A stretch of DNA of 64,000 bases, from the NCBI GenBank assembly GCA_024398515.1, contig JAKSIZ010000002.1:1-64000 (forward strand), given 5' to 3'. This DNA comes from Bacteroidaceae bacterium. Its GTDB lineage: Bacteria > Bacteroidota > Bacteroidia > Bacteroidales > Bacteroidaceae. The notes under the pieces are model-generated. The model made no database searches. It worked only from the letters and a program-made list of their open reading frames with translations, and was not told the DNA's origin. A program made the translations under genes and the position numbers. Below, piece after piece: positions 51,113 through 60,506 of the stretch; position 1 is the first letter of the stretch; every line of letters starts with the position of its first letter.

Positions 51113-52390
51113 CTACCACATCCATTGCTTCCAATCCTTTTCGGCAAACATAGGAGCAAGTTCTACGTCGGTCGTTGCAGGCTTTCCGAGCAGGAAACGG
51201 TCGATAAAAGCCTCGACATACTGGTAATCTTCCTTTGGCAACATGCAGTGATTATGCTTGTCGCGAATGCTGTAGGCAAAGCGATCGGCAATGCCAAACG
51301 TGCGATACACCTCTTTTACTGCCTTGCAGGTAACGTACATAGACTCGTCGGCGAGCCATTTGTAGTCCGGATTACCAAATAATAATAACGCGCGAGGAGC
51401 CACAAGAGCAGCCAAAGCGTGGTGATCGGTAGGCAATTTGCTCACGTTTGCCTCGCCGAAAGTAGTCTTCATGCTCTCCAAGAACCAGTGTCCGTCGGTG
51501 TTGTGTACCCGTTCAACGTTGCCAAGAGTTTCGCTTACACGCCATGAAGCGGCACCTCCGCCACCTGGTTCCTGCGGTATTACGAGGCAGATACGTTCGT
51601 CGAAAGCACCCGAGAACAGTGCTGCCTTACCTCCCCATGAGCATCCGCTTACGGCAAGATGATGCGTGTCGATGCGAGTGTTGCGCACTCCAAGTCGTTC
51701 AAGTCCATCAATCAAACGGCTCACACCCCACGGCCAATAACTGTAGGCACCATTGTCAACAAGTTCAGGATAAAGTATGTTGATAGGTTCACTGCCGCGT
51801 TTCTGCTGATGGGCACACACTGTGTTGAAGTCGAAGTTAATCAAGGCACACCCACGTTCGAGGAATAGATTTGCCGGCAGACAGTTTGCAATGCCTATGA
51901 TAGCAGGGTATGGAGCGTTGCCGACCTTTGGATAAGTGATGCGAGCCTTCACGTCGATGCTCTTGCCATTAGGTGCTGTGACGGTGACGATGAGCATCGT
52001 GTCGCCCTGAAGCGAAGCGTCGAGACGCATGTTGTCCATTGACGGGATAGGTCCAATCTCGTATTGTTCGATGCGGGTTATTATCTCGTTGCGGTGGCGT
52101 TCCCAGTCCTTGAAGTCGGTGCTGCGCGTTCCGTCGGCAAAGAGGAACGGGTCAGGAAGGTTTTTCACCTCCTTCAGTTTGTTGAAATCAATCTTTACGG
52201 GTTTTGCATACTTGCTGCCAGTGTTTGCGCAGTCATACACTAACGGCAACTCCTGTGTGCTTGTGCTTTGCTGGGCAATGCAATGTCCCATGCCGATGAT
52301 CAAGCCGAGTGAAATGATCAATCGTCTCTTGCGGTCTGTTGCAAGCAAAGAGTACAGCGACGATGACGATAGTCGAGGAATAATTCTCAT
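51113..52390 (-). CDS. Glucuronoyl methylesterase, CE15 family
   Basis: A 425-residue exported esterase. The start at 52390 (MRIIPRLSSSSLYS) gives a long basic N-region followed by a hydrophobic core to CIAQQ; the frame is open 14 codons further. The CE15 nucleophile elbow is HLAVSGCSWGGKAAL (Ser), the QEPGGGGAASWR block after it is diagnostic, and the catalytic His is in RDKHNHCML. CE15 enzymes cleave esters between glucuronic acid side groups of xylan and lignin alcohols. It is the first gene of the xylan operon. Confidence 0.9.
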   Translation of the reverse strand: MRIIPRLSSSSLYSLLATDRKRRLIISLGLIIGMGHCIAQQSTSTQELPLVYDCANTGSKYAKPVKIDFNKLKEVKNLPDPFLFADGTRSTDFKDWERHRNEIITRIEQYEIGPIPSMDNMRLDASLQGDTMLIVTVTAPNGKSIDVKARITYPKVGNAPYPAIIGIANCLPANLFLERGCALINFDFNTVCAHQQKRGSEPINILYPELVDNGAYSYWPWGVSRLIDGLERLGVRNTRIDTHHLAVSGCSWGGKAALFSGAFDERICLVIPQEPGGGGAASWRVSETLGNVERVHNTDGHWFLESMKTTFGEANVSKLPTDHHALAALVAPRALLLFGNPDYKWLADESMYVTCKAVKEVYRTFGIADRFAYSIRDKHNHCMLPKEDYQYVEAFIDRFLLGKPATTDVELAPMFAEKDWKQWMW

Positions 52391-52900
52391 AATACAATAC
52401 GGTTTTAGTTCAAATTTATACAAGTTTTTCAAGTTAAATATTCATCATTGCGCATATCTATTATAACAACAATGTTCAACAATGTATCGGTTTTGCTGCA
52501 TATAGTCTTTGCCCATATCTTTTTCTTGCAAACAAGTTTGCAGACAAAAGCTATGGTCAAATCCTATGAGAACTGTCGTTCTCTGACATGCAGCAAAACA
52601 TGTCCAAACAATATTTTCTCTTACAATTATCATATTGTTAAAACATTGTTGAATCATTTTTATGAAAGATTTACATGCCTTGGGCATGTTTGCTGGCATT
52701 GAAGAGCAAGCTTTCAAAAACTTGTTTTTGGCAAGATTGATATTCAATGACGGCAGATTATCGAAGATAATATCTTTCATAAAACGGCTATTGTTGTTTT
52801 TTATTCGTGGACATGCGAAAGTTGAATTCAAATTTATATGCAAATATACATTATTTGTAGCAAACATCGCATTTTTTTTCCAACAAATTGTGATATTTTA
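52391..52900. other. AT-rich intergenic region rich in inverted repeats (dubious ORFs)
   Basis: The 875-bp gap between CE15 and the fasciclin gene shows no convincing gene. Frames exist on both strands (140 codons at 52445-52867 minus, 79 codons at 52662-52901 plus), but neither shows a family motif and both are low-complexity. Several inverted repeats are present, for example TTTTATGAAAGAT near 52658 against ATCTTTCATAAAA near 52781, and GTTTTGCTGCAT near 52489 against ATGCAGCAAAAC near 52588. It may be a long CE15 leader. Nothing else recognisable was found before the element at 52935. Confidence 0.45.
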
Positions 52901-52934
52901 ACGATATAGAGTGCCGTGACATTAAGCTTTTCCT

Positions 52935-53065
52935 GACACGAGCGAATGACTTTTCTGGAACGACCTTAATAGTCGGAAGAAAACTGCTACAGTTTCCGAT
53001 CGAAAACTGCTACAGTTTTGAGTTGAAAACTGCTACAGTTTTTTTTAACGATAACGTTCGTTCTT
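52935..53065 (+). repeat. Triad palindrome element, AAAACTG type (best-preserved copy)
   Basis: Palindromes start at 52980, 53003 and 53026, exactly 23 bp apart, all with the AAAACTGCTACAGTTT core and spacers CGATCG and GAGTTG. The left flank holds GACACGAGCG, ACGACCTTAATAGTCGGAAG; the right flank holds a T run then AACGATAACGTTCGTTC. The flanks match those at 62-123, 22345-22490 and 38315-38475, so the element is about 130 bp. Confidence 0.9.
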
Positions 53066-53183
53066 GCAAATGCAACAAAACGTTCCCCAATATTATTAAT
53101 AAGGAATAAGTAAATGCACATGTCTTTATGTTAGTAAAAACGATGCAAATCTTTGCTTTTTGCCATTTTTATCTGCAAAAATA

Positions 53184-53214
53184 TTTGCACTTTTAATAAT
53201 TTTTTGTATCTTTG
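53184..53214 (+). promoter_or_regulatory. Bacteroidota-type promoter for the fasciclin/SusCD operon
   Basis: TTTG at 53184-53187 is followed after 19 bp by TATCTTTG at 53207-53214, giving a leader of about 55 nt. It is the only clear promoter before the operon that runs from 53275 past 64000. Confidence 0.75.
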
Positions 53215-53274
53215 CATCGGAATTGCAACAATTTGTAGGGGAAACTGAAACTCAAATATACTATAATGATAAAT

Positions 53275-55659
53275 ATGAAAAAGAAACTAATCACTGTGCG
53301 GACATTGCTCGTGGCATTGTTTGTGTCATTGGCTGTGACGTCGTGTTCCGACATGGATTCATACTTCGAGAAGCCCGATTGGATAAGCGGATCTATATAC
53401 GAGGTGCTTGAGAACAAGGGAAACTATAGCCTGTTTCTCGAAGGCATTGACCGCGCCGGATACAAGCCAATAGTGAATGGCAAGTCAATACTTACGGTTG
53501 CAGCACCTGACGATGACGCCATGCGAGAGTACCTGAGAGCGACATACGGCCATGAGGACATAAGCAAACTCTCGGATGCGGAGGTAAAGAAACTCATAGG
53601 CTTCCACATCATGTACTATTCGATGAAGAAGAGCGACTTCATAAACTTCCGTCCTGAGGAAGGCGATGGAGCGACGAAGGAACAGTTGATGAAGAATGCA
53701 GGACTATACTATAAGTTCCGCACGAAGAGTCAGGATGCGATAACCGAGGAGACTGATACGGCTGGCAAGCAAGTCAAGGTGTATCATTTAGAGCGATACA
53801 TGCCAGTGTTCTCTTACGAGATGTTCAATACAAAAGGCATCAAGGCTAAAGAAAACTACGAATACTTCTACCCGCAGACGGGATGGACAGGCGATGCCGG
53901 CTTCCAGATAGCCAATGCAAACGTCGAGGAATATGAGGTGATAGCCAACAATGGTTACATCTATCCAGTTGATAGAGTAGCGAAACCTTTGGAAACTATT
54001 TACACCGAATTGAAGAACGGTGGCGATGGTGACAAGGGATATTCAACGTTCCTCAGCCTCTACGACAAGTACCAATACTATGCCGTTGACGACAAGCTGA
54101 CGCTGGAATATGGCAATGGCGACTCGCTTTATCAGCATTATCATGAGGCACCATTGGCAAACATTGCGTGTGAATGGCCAGTGACAGACTACCAGAAAGT
54201 GACGCAACTTGCCTATCAGTCGTACAGTGTGTTTGCACCGAACAACAAGGCTTTCGACGATTTTTTCAAAGATTATTGGGGAGAAGGAGGCTATAACGAC
54301 ATAACAGAGGTGGCTGCCTCGTCGGTGAAAAAGCTATTGTTCAACTGCGTATGCAACTCGTCGATAGTCTTTCCAGAGGAGATAGAGAAGGGACTTATAC
54401 TTGATCCAGACGGAAACATTATAAAATTCCCGACCGATAAAGTGCCGCAGGAGAGTCGTCTGATGTGCTCAAACGGAGTGCTCTATGGGTGTGATTATCT
54501 CACTCCACCGGCATCTTTCGGCTCTGTTACAGGTCCTGCTTACCAACACAAGAACTATAGAGACTTCCTTTATATGGTGCAAAATGGTTCGATGGATGAA
54601 GTGCTGAGCAATCCAAACGTGCAATTTATCGTACTCTATCCGAGCAACCAGATGATAGAAGGCGCAGGAATGAAGTGGGATGAAGCGTCGGGTAGCGTCA
54701 CTGATGCCACTGGAAAAGCCATCGGAGGCACTGCTGCACGCAATTATGCATACTCGCACACCAGTACCCCAACCGATGAAAACACAATATTACCAACGTC
54801 GGGAAAGAAGGTTTTCCCTACCGTGGCTAACCATTTATATTGGTATGTGAAGGACGGAAAGATTACAAATTCCATCCGTCATAACAACCTTTTGCAGTAT
54901 GTAAACAATCCAGACATAGCAACAGACGTGTGGTCATCGTTCACGCCATTGGCATATCGTGGCAACATAGACGGATGGACAAACGGACATTGCTACTCGT
55001 ACGACGGCAATCTGATGGAAGGAAGTTTCGACAATGTGAATAGCAAGAACCTCGTTACAATAATGTGTAACAACAGAAATGACGAGACTGCCGACTTCTT
55101 TGGCTTTGCAAAACTCATGGAACTTGCAGGACAGATAGACAACAGCAAGGCAACTTTCAAGTTCTATAACGAAAACTGCTTCATGTTTATACCAACAACG
55201 GCGGCAGTGGAACAGGCAATCATCAATGAGCAGATACCAGGAATCGAGTTCGACGGTGAGGCAAATGTAGGCGATGCAGACTTCTTCAGCCACTGTTTCT
55301 GCCCGAAGGATGCCGAGGAAGAAGGCGAACCGACACCGCAGGAAATACTCAGCGACTATATGTTGAGATACTTCATTCCGCTATCTACAGCGGTGATGAC
55401 AAACTATCCATACGTAGGGTGGGGGGAAAACACTGAGACGGCTGGAGGATTGCAAACTATGCAGTCGCGACAGGTAGAAGACCCTGAAACAGGAAACATA
55501 GACATTGTTTATACATGTATCAACGTTTATGACAATGGCACAAACCTTAGCGTTGGTCTTGCAGGAAGTTCACGACGCGTCAAAGTGTCAGAGAAATACG
55601 ATTCGTTCCCATTCGCGTTCAACGATTGCGGAGCACATTTTATAGAAGGAATATTGTAA
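53275..55659 (+). CDS. Fasciclin-domain surface lipoprotein (first of three)
   Basis: A 794-residue lipoprotein. The start at 53275 (MKKKLITVRTLLVALFVS) is preferred over 53266. The signal ends SLAVTSC, a lipobox with Cys as the first mature residue. FAS1-type blocks are visible: SIYEVLENKGNYSLFLEGIDRAGY with LTVAAPDDDAMREYL near residues 40-90, and SYSVFAPNNKAFDDFF near 325. Further FAS1-like segments occur around 550-720 (LMELAGQIDNSKATFKF, CFMFIPTTAAVEQAI). In Bacteroidota, such proteins often sit beside SusC/SusD pairs. It heads the operon and is separated from SusC by 10 bp. Ligand unknown. Confidence 0.88.
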   Translation: MKKKLITVRTLLVALFVSLAVTSCSDMDSYFEKPDWISGSIYEVLENKGNYSLFLEGIDRAGYKPIVNGKSILTVAAPDDDAMREYLRATYGHEDISKLSDAEVKKLIGFHIMYYSMKKSDFINFRPEEGDGATKEQLMKNAGLYYKFRTKSQDAITEETDTAGKQVKVYHLERYMPVFSYEMFNTKGIKAKENYEYFYPQTGWTGDAGFQIANANVEEYEVIANNGYIYPVDRVAKPLETIYTELKNGGDGDKGYSTFLSLYDKYQYYAVDDKLTLEYGNGDSLYQHYHEAPLANIACEWPVTDYQKVTQLAYQSYSVFAPNNKAFDDFFKDYWGEGGYNDITEVAASSVKKLLFNCVCNSSIVFPEEIEKGLILDPDGNIIKFPTDKVPQESRLMCSNGVLYGCDYLTPPASFGSVTGPAYQHKNYRDFLYMVQNGSMDEVLSNPNVQFIVLYPSNQMIEGAGMKWDEASGSVTDATGKAIGGTAARNYAYSHTSTPTDENTILPTSGKKVFPTVANHLYWYVKDGKITNSIRHNNLLQYVNNPDIATDVWSSFTPLAYRGNIDGWTNGHCYSYDGNLMEGSFDNVNSKNLVTIMCNNRNDETADFFGFAKLMELAGQIDNSKATFKFYNENCFMFIPTTAAVEQAIINEQIPGIEFDGEANVGDADFFSHCFCPKDAEEEGEPTPQEILSDYMLRYFIPLSTAVMTNYPYVGWGENTETAGGLQTMQSRQVEDPETGNIDIVYTCINVYDNGTNLSVGLAGSSRRVKVSEKYDSFPFAFNDCGAHFIEGIL

Positions 55660-55669
55660 ATGTTGTATA

Positions 55670-58600
55670 GTGATGAAGAAATTGCCAATTATAATATTGT
55701 TATTACTGCTGCTATTGACGAATGGTTCCGTATCAGCACAAAATACAATATCGGGAACAGTGACCGAGGTTTTCGGCAAATCAGTTGAACCTTGTATCGG
55801 TGTGAATGTCACGTTCGTAAATTCGCAGAACCGTATCGTAACAGGTGTCACCACCGACTTCAACGGAAAGTATTCGCTGAAAGTTCCTAACGAGAAAAAC
55901 CTTACAATAGTTTTTTCTTATATAGGAATGAATACTCAGAAGTTCAAATACACAGGGCAGAAAGTCCTCAACGTGAGAATGGAAAGCAATACCCATCAAT
56001 TGAAGGAAGTGCAGGTGACCAGCAAACGCCAGTCGAGGAGCGACATGGGAGTTTCGCAACGTGTGCAAACATTCGCAACGCAGAAACTCAACATGAACGA
56101 AATTACCGACATTGCTCCTGTTACTTCTGTTGAAGAAGCCTTGCAGGGACAACTTGGCGGCGTGGATATTGTCATTGCCGGCGACCCTGGAGCAAAGAGT
56201 ACGATACGTATCCGTGGTACAGCAACGTTGAATTCAAACGCAGATCCTTTGATAGTTATCGATGGCGTGCCACAATCAACTGACATCGACGACGACTTTG
56301 ACTTCAACACTGCAAACCAAGAAGACTTGGCACAGATGCTGAGTCTCAACCCTAATGACATAGAAACAATAGAAGTGCTGAAGGATGCCGCATCAACTGC
56401 CATCTATGGTACGGCAGGTGCAAATGGCGTGCTGCTCATTACAACGAAGAAGGGAGCGATGGGAAAGACAAAGTTCACTTTCTCAACAAAGAACTCGCTG
56501 AAGATAGAACCAAAATCTATGCCGATGCTTAGTGGAAATGAATACGTTGCATTTATTCAAGATGCTATATGGAACACTGCAAAGGCAAGAGGTATAGCCA
56601 ATAACACTTCCTATCTCGAACTATTGTTTGATACACCAGAAATAAACTACAATCAAGACTGGCGATACTTCGACGAGTATAATCAGGATGTTGATTGGCT
56701 CAGTTACGTCAAGAAGAATTCGATAATCACCGACAATAGTTTCTCTATGTCGGGTGGTGGCGAAAAGGCAACCTATCGTTACTCAATGTCGTATATGAAC
56801 GAAGGTGGAACAACAAAGGGAACAAACCTTCGCCGATTGACAACAGCATTGAACATAGGTTATCGATTCTCAGATAAGTTGACAGTCAATGCCGAATACA
56901 ACTACTCTGATTCAAAGAAGGATGCACCTTGGTCGTCGAATGTTCGTGGCGAAGCATTGAGGAAGATGCCAAACAAGAGTCCATATTATATTGACGATGC
57001 TACGGGCGAGATGACAGGCACATTCTTCACCCGACAGAATGCCGAAGAGTTCCAAGGAGCCTTCGACGGCAGCAAGAACTTCCATCCGATAATAATGGCA
57101 AACGAGAGCTATAGCAATACAAGCACAAAGGACCAGAAGATTACCGTGCGTGCCAATTGGTACATACTGCCTTCGTTGACATACTATGGCTACGTCTCGA
57201 TGAAATATAATACGACAAAGACGGAATCGTTCCTGCCACAGTCGGCAACAGGTGTGACAACAGAGAATACCTACGCCAACCAAAGCTATGACGGATATAC
57301 CAATAACTTTGCACTGCAAACAGAGAACAAACTCATGTTCAACAAGACATGGAACGAAATTCATAATCTCGTTGCAACAGGCATCTGGCATACTACTCAG
57401 TCGAGGAGTTCGTCGTATGCTTCGACACGCTACAACGTAGCATCGGCAGGTGTCTCCGACCCAGCATCGGGAGGAGGAGCGTTGATTTCACAGGGAAGTA
57501 GTGACTCTGAGGTCAGGACTCTATCAGGTCGTGGAAGTGTTGTCTATACATTCCTCGACAGATATACCGTCAACGGCACATTCAACTATGAAGGAAAGTC
57601 GTCGCTTGGTAAGGACACGCGCTGGGGATTTTTCCCATCGGTGGGAGTTTCATGGCAAGTGCAGGACGAACCGTTCATGAAGAAATGGACGGAAGAATGG
57701 CTCGACCAGTTCAAGATACGTGCAAGTTGGGGAAAGAGCGGCAATGCTCCAAGTGGAACATCACCATATATAGGAACCTATAACGCTATTGGTAACTATA
57801 TGGATGGAAGTGCAATATCACCGTCGAAGATGCAATTGAACAAATTGAAATGGGAGACATCTACAGAATATGACATAGGAACAGACATCTCATTGTTCAA
57901 GAATAGACTGACAGTGACATTCGATTATTACCGTAAGGACACGAAAGACCTTCTTCAAAAGAGCGTAACCATTCCGGCATCGACAGGTTACGACTCAAAA
58001 CTGGCATATACAAATTCTGGAAAATTGAGGAATGAAGGTTGGGAATTACGCTTCGACTACGATGTACTACCTAATTCAAAGGATTGGAAACTGAAAGTAA
58101 ACTGGAACTTCAATAGAAATATCAATACCATAATAGAATTGCCAGAAAACATAGCGGCAGACCAATATACATTTAAGAATGGCAACTATGCACAACGACT
58201 TATGTCGGGAACAGCGGTAGGCTCGTTCTTCGGTTACCATTATAAAGGTGTATATCAAAATGTAGAAGATACGTATGCAAAGGATGTTGATGGAAACATC
58301 ATGTATGATTTGCAAGGATTGCCAATAACAATGACAAATGGAACGATAAGGTGTTATCCTGGCGATGCGAAGTACGACGACATAAACCACGACGGAAAGA
58401 TTGATCAAAATGACATTGTCTATATTGGCAATTCAAATCCAATCGTGAGTGGTGGTGGAGGTTTTAATCTGAGATATAAGAAACTCAGTCTTACTGTCTT
58501 CATGCACTATCGTCTTGGGCAGAAGATTATCAATCAGGCACGAATGAATGCTGAGTCGATGTATGGCAGTGACAATCAGAGTACGGCAGTACTGCGTAGG

Positions 58601-58933
58601 TGGAGAAATGAAGGAGACGATACAACAATCCCACGCGCTTTGTGGAAAGATGGTTATAATTATTTAGGTAGTGACAGGTTTGTCGAAGACTGCTCTTTCC
58701 TCAGACTGAAGACACTCTCATTGAGTTATACTTTGCCAAAGGATTTTGTAAAGTCGTTAGGACTTACTTCTGCTAACGTATTCTTTACAGGATATGATCT
58801 CTTTACGTTTACTAACTATACAGGCCAAGACCCAGAAGTCTCATTGCCGTCAGGAGTTACAGATATTGCCAAGGACAATTCACAGACGCCTCGAAGCAGA
58901 AGATATTCAATGGGTGTTACCATCAATTTCTAA
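55670..58933 (+). CDS. SusC/RagA-family TonB-dependent outer membrane transporter
   Basis: A 1087-residue SusC-like barrel. The signal peptide is MMKKLPIIILLLLLLLTNG to VSAQ. An N-terminal carboxypeptidase-regulatory-like domain follows (ISGTVTEVFGKSVEP, GKYSLKVPNEKNLTIVFSYIGM). The plug carries the SusC signature GKS-type block as TIRIRGTATLNSNADPLIVI and IETIEVLKDAASTAIYGTAG, GVLLITTKKG. The rest is the barrel, ending RRYSMGVTINF. Together with SusD it imports a substrate, usually an oligosaccharide, in a TonB-dependent way. SusD starts at the base after this stop codon. Confidence 0.95.
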   Translation: MMKKLPIIILLLLLLLTNGSVSAQNTISGTVTEVFGKSVEPCIGVNVTFVNSQNRIVTGVTTDFNGKYSLKVPNEKNLTIVFSYIGMNTQKFKYTGQKVLNVRMESNTHQLKEVQVTSKRQSRSDMGVSQRVQTFATQKLNMNEITDIAPVTSVEEALQGQLGGVDIVIAGDPGAKSTIRIRGTATLNSNADPLIVIDGVPQSTDIDDDFDFNTANQEDLAQMLSLNPNDIETIEVLKDAASTAIYGTAGANGVLLITTKKGAMGKTKFTFSTKNSLKIEPKSMPMLSGNEYVAFIQDAIWNTAKARGIANNTSYLELLFDTPEINYNQDWRYFDEYNQDVDWLSYVKKNSIITDNSFSMSGGGEKATYRYSMSYMNEGGTTKGTNLRRLTTALNIGYRFSDKLTVNAEYNYSDSKKDAPWSSNVRGEALRKMPNKSPYYIDDATGEMTGTFFTRQNAEEFQGAFDGSKNFHPIIMANESYSNTSTKDQKITVRANWYILPSLTYYGYVSMKYNTTKTESFLPQSATGVTTENTYANQSYDGYTNNFALQTENKLMFNKTWNEIHNLVATGIWHTTQSRSSSYASTRYNVASAGVSDPASGGGALISQGSSDSEVRTLSGRGSVVYTFLDRYTVNGTFNYEGKSSLGKDTRWGFFPSVGVSWQVQDEPFMKKWTEEWLDQFKIRASWGKSGNAPSGTSPYIGTYNAIGNYMDGSAISPSKMQLNKLKWETSTEYDIGTDISLFKNRLTVTFDYYRKDTKDLLQKSVTIPASTGYDSKLAYTNSGKLRNEGWELRFDYDVLPNSKDWKLKVNWNFNRNINTIIELPENIAADQYTFKNGNYAQRLMSGTAVGSFFGYHYKGVYQNVEDTYAKDVDGNIMYDLQGLPITMTNGTIRCYPGDAKYDDINHDGKIDQNDIVYIGNSNPIVSGGGGFNLRYKKLSLTVFMHYRLGQKIINQARMNAESMYGSDNQSTAVLRRWRNEGDDTTIPRALWKDGYNYLGSDRFVEDCSFLRLKTLSLSYTLPKDFVKSLGLTSANVFFTGYDLFTFTNYTGQDPEVSLPSGVTDIAKDNSQTPRSRRYSMGVTINF

Positions 58934-60502
58934 ATGAAAATGGCTATGAAGAAGTATATATATATAATAATGTGTAGTCTGATGGCTTTGTCGATGACTT
59001 CATGTAATGATTATTTGGAAGTTTATCCTGAAAACGTAGAACCAACGGATAAGTATTGGTCAACGAAAGAAGAAGTTGAGTCAACGCTCTTTGCAGCATA
59101 TTACAATCTTAGAGATGCAGTTGCAGATTATCTTATTCCTTGGGGAGAACTCAGGGCAGGATGCATATATAATAGGAAAGGAAATGTAATTCAACAATTC
59201 CAGATAAAACCGACAAGCAGTATTGCCAGTTGGGCTCCGATGTACAAGATAATAAACAATGCGAACCTTGTACTTGCCAATGCTGAAAAAGCTTACGACA
59301 ATGATGACACATACGAGATTGGAGCTTTGAATTCACACTATTGTGAAGCATATTTCCTTAGGGCGTTGGCATATTTCTATATCGTACGCAATTGGAAGAA
59401 TGCACCGCTGATAACTGTTCCATTTGAAACAGACGAGTTCTCTTACAATGTTGCAGCATCTTCCGATACTGCGATAATTGCACAGATAAAAAATGACTTA
59501 AATACTGCAATCAAGTTGGGAGCAGCCAAGACACAGTTTGACACAACTTGGGAAACAAAGGGCCGTGCAACGATTTGGGCTATTTATGCTTTGATGGCTG
59601 ATGTATGTTTGTGGAATTCAGATTTTGATGAAACAATCAGTTATGCCAATGCGATATTGAATTCAAAGGATAACAGCGCTCCAAAGTTCTTGAGTACATC
59701 TTCGCGTACAAGTTGGTTCGCTATATTTAATCCAGGGAACAGTAATGAGTCTATCTTTGAATTGCAATGGTCGTATGAGAAGAGAAGCAACGATGGATAC
59801 CAGACGAATAATCTTTCTTCTTTATTCCAAGATGGGAATGATAACTTCACTTATCTCTATTCTACTGCAATGATGGAGAATTTCGAAAGTGAAATACGCG
59901 ACATACAAATGGAGATGATTGAAGAAAATACCGATTTATATGTGCGCACACAATATGGAGGTTATTTCAATAAACAGTGCTGGAAATACGTAGGAGGAGC
60001 TCAAGGAACAACAACGAACCGAATAACAGAGGGAAAGGAAGATCCGAACTTCATAATATATCGTGTTGCCGATATTATGTTGCTGAAAGCAGAAGCATTA
60101 GTGATGCGTAGCATGGGCACGAATGCCGATGATAACTTTGAAGCTGTACGAATTGTAAATCAGATACGCAATAGAACAAATCTTAACGATAATACGGAAA
60201 TAAATGAATTGTCTGATGCAAAGACTCTTCTTGATGCAATTCTGTATGAAAGGATTATGGAGTTGGCTGGGGAAGGTAAGGCTTGGTACGATTTCTTAAG
60301 GTTAGGACATTACAAAGATCCAAGTGGAAACATAAACTTTAAGAAAGAATTTCTTATTGACAATGTGATGAAATATAATATTCAAGCAAGTTCTGCTTGG
60401 ATAAACTCTGTGCTTTCAGATGAAAATGCGTGGTATTTGCCAATTACCGACTCGGAAATAAAGGCAAATGACTTACTTGTTCAGAACCCTTATTACATCT
60501 AA
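58934..60502 (+). CDS. SusD/RagB-family substrate-binding lipoprotein
   Basis: A 522-residue lipoprotein. The signal ends LSMTSC (lipobox Cys). The SusD fold is recognised from NDYLEVYPENVEPTDKYW at the mature N-terminus, the helical repeat region (EAYFLRALAYFYIVRNW) near 145, DVCLWNSDFDETISYA near 220 and the C-terminal ILYERIMELAGEGKAWYDFLR block. It caps the SusC barrel and binds glycan at the surface. The gene starts directly at 58934 with no gap to SusC; an alternative start is 58946. Confidence 0.95.
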   Translation: MKMAMKKYIYIIMCSLMALSMTSCNDYLEVYPENVEPTDKYWSTKEEVESTLFAAYYNLRDAVADYLIPWGELRAGCIYNRKGNVIQQFQIKPTSSIASWAPMYKIINNANLVLANAEKAYDNDDTYEIGALNSHYCEAYFLRALAYFYIVRNWKNAPLITVPFETDEFSYNVAASSDTAIIAQIKNDLNTAIKLGAAKTQFDTTWETKGRATIWAIYALMADVCLWNSDFDETISYANAILNSKDNSAPKFLSTSSRTSWFAIFNPGNSNESIFELQWSYEKRSNDGYQTNNLSSLFQDGNDNFTYLYSTAMMENFESEIRDIQMEMIEENTDLYVRTQYGGYFNKQCWKYVGGAQGTTTNRITEGKEDPNFIIYRVADIMLLKAEALVMRSMGTNADDNFEAVRIVNQIRNRTNLNDNTEINELSDAKTLLDAILYERIMELAGEGKAWYDFLRLGHYKDPSGNINFKKEFLIDNVMKYNIQASSAWINSVLSDENAWYLPITDSEIKANDLLVQNPYYI

Positions 60503-60506
60503 AAAA

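Noticed and set aside
52445..52867. 140-codon minus-strand frame
   Set aside because: Cys- and Asn-rich low-complexity sequence over inverted repeats, no family resemblance and no ribosome site; treated as non-coding.
53222..53238. Another palindrome unit, AATTG-CAA-CAATT
   Set aside because: It is a single shorter copy without the 23-bp series or the conserved flanks.
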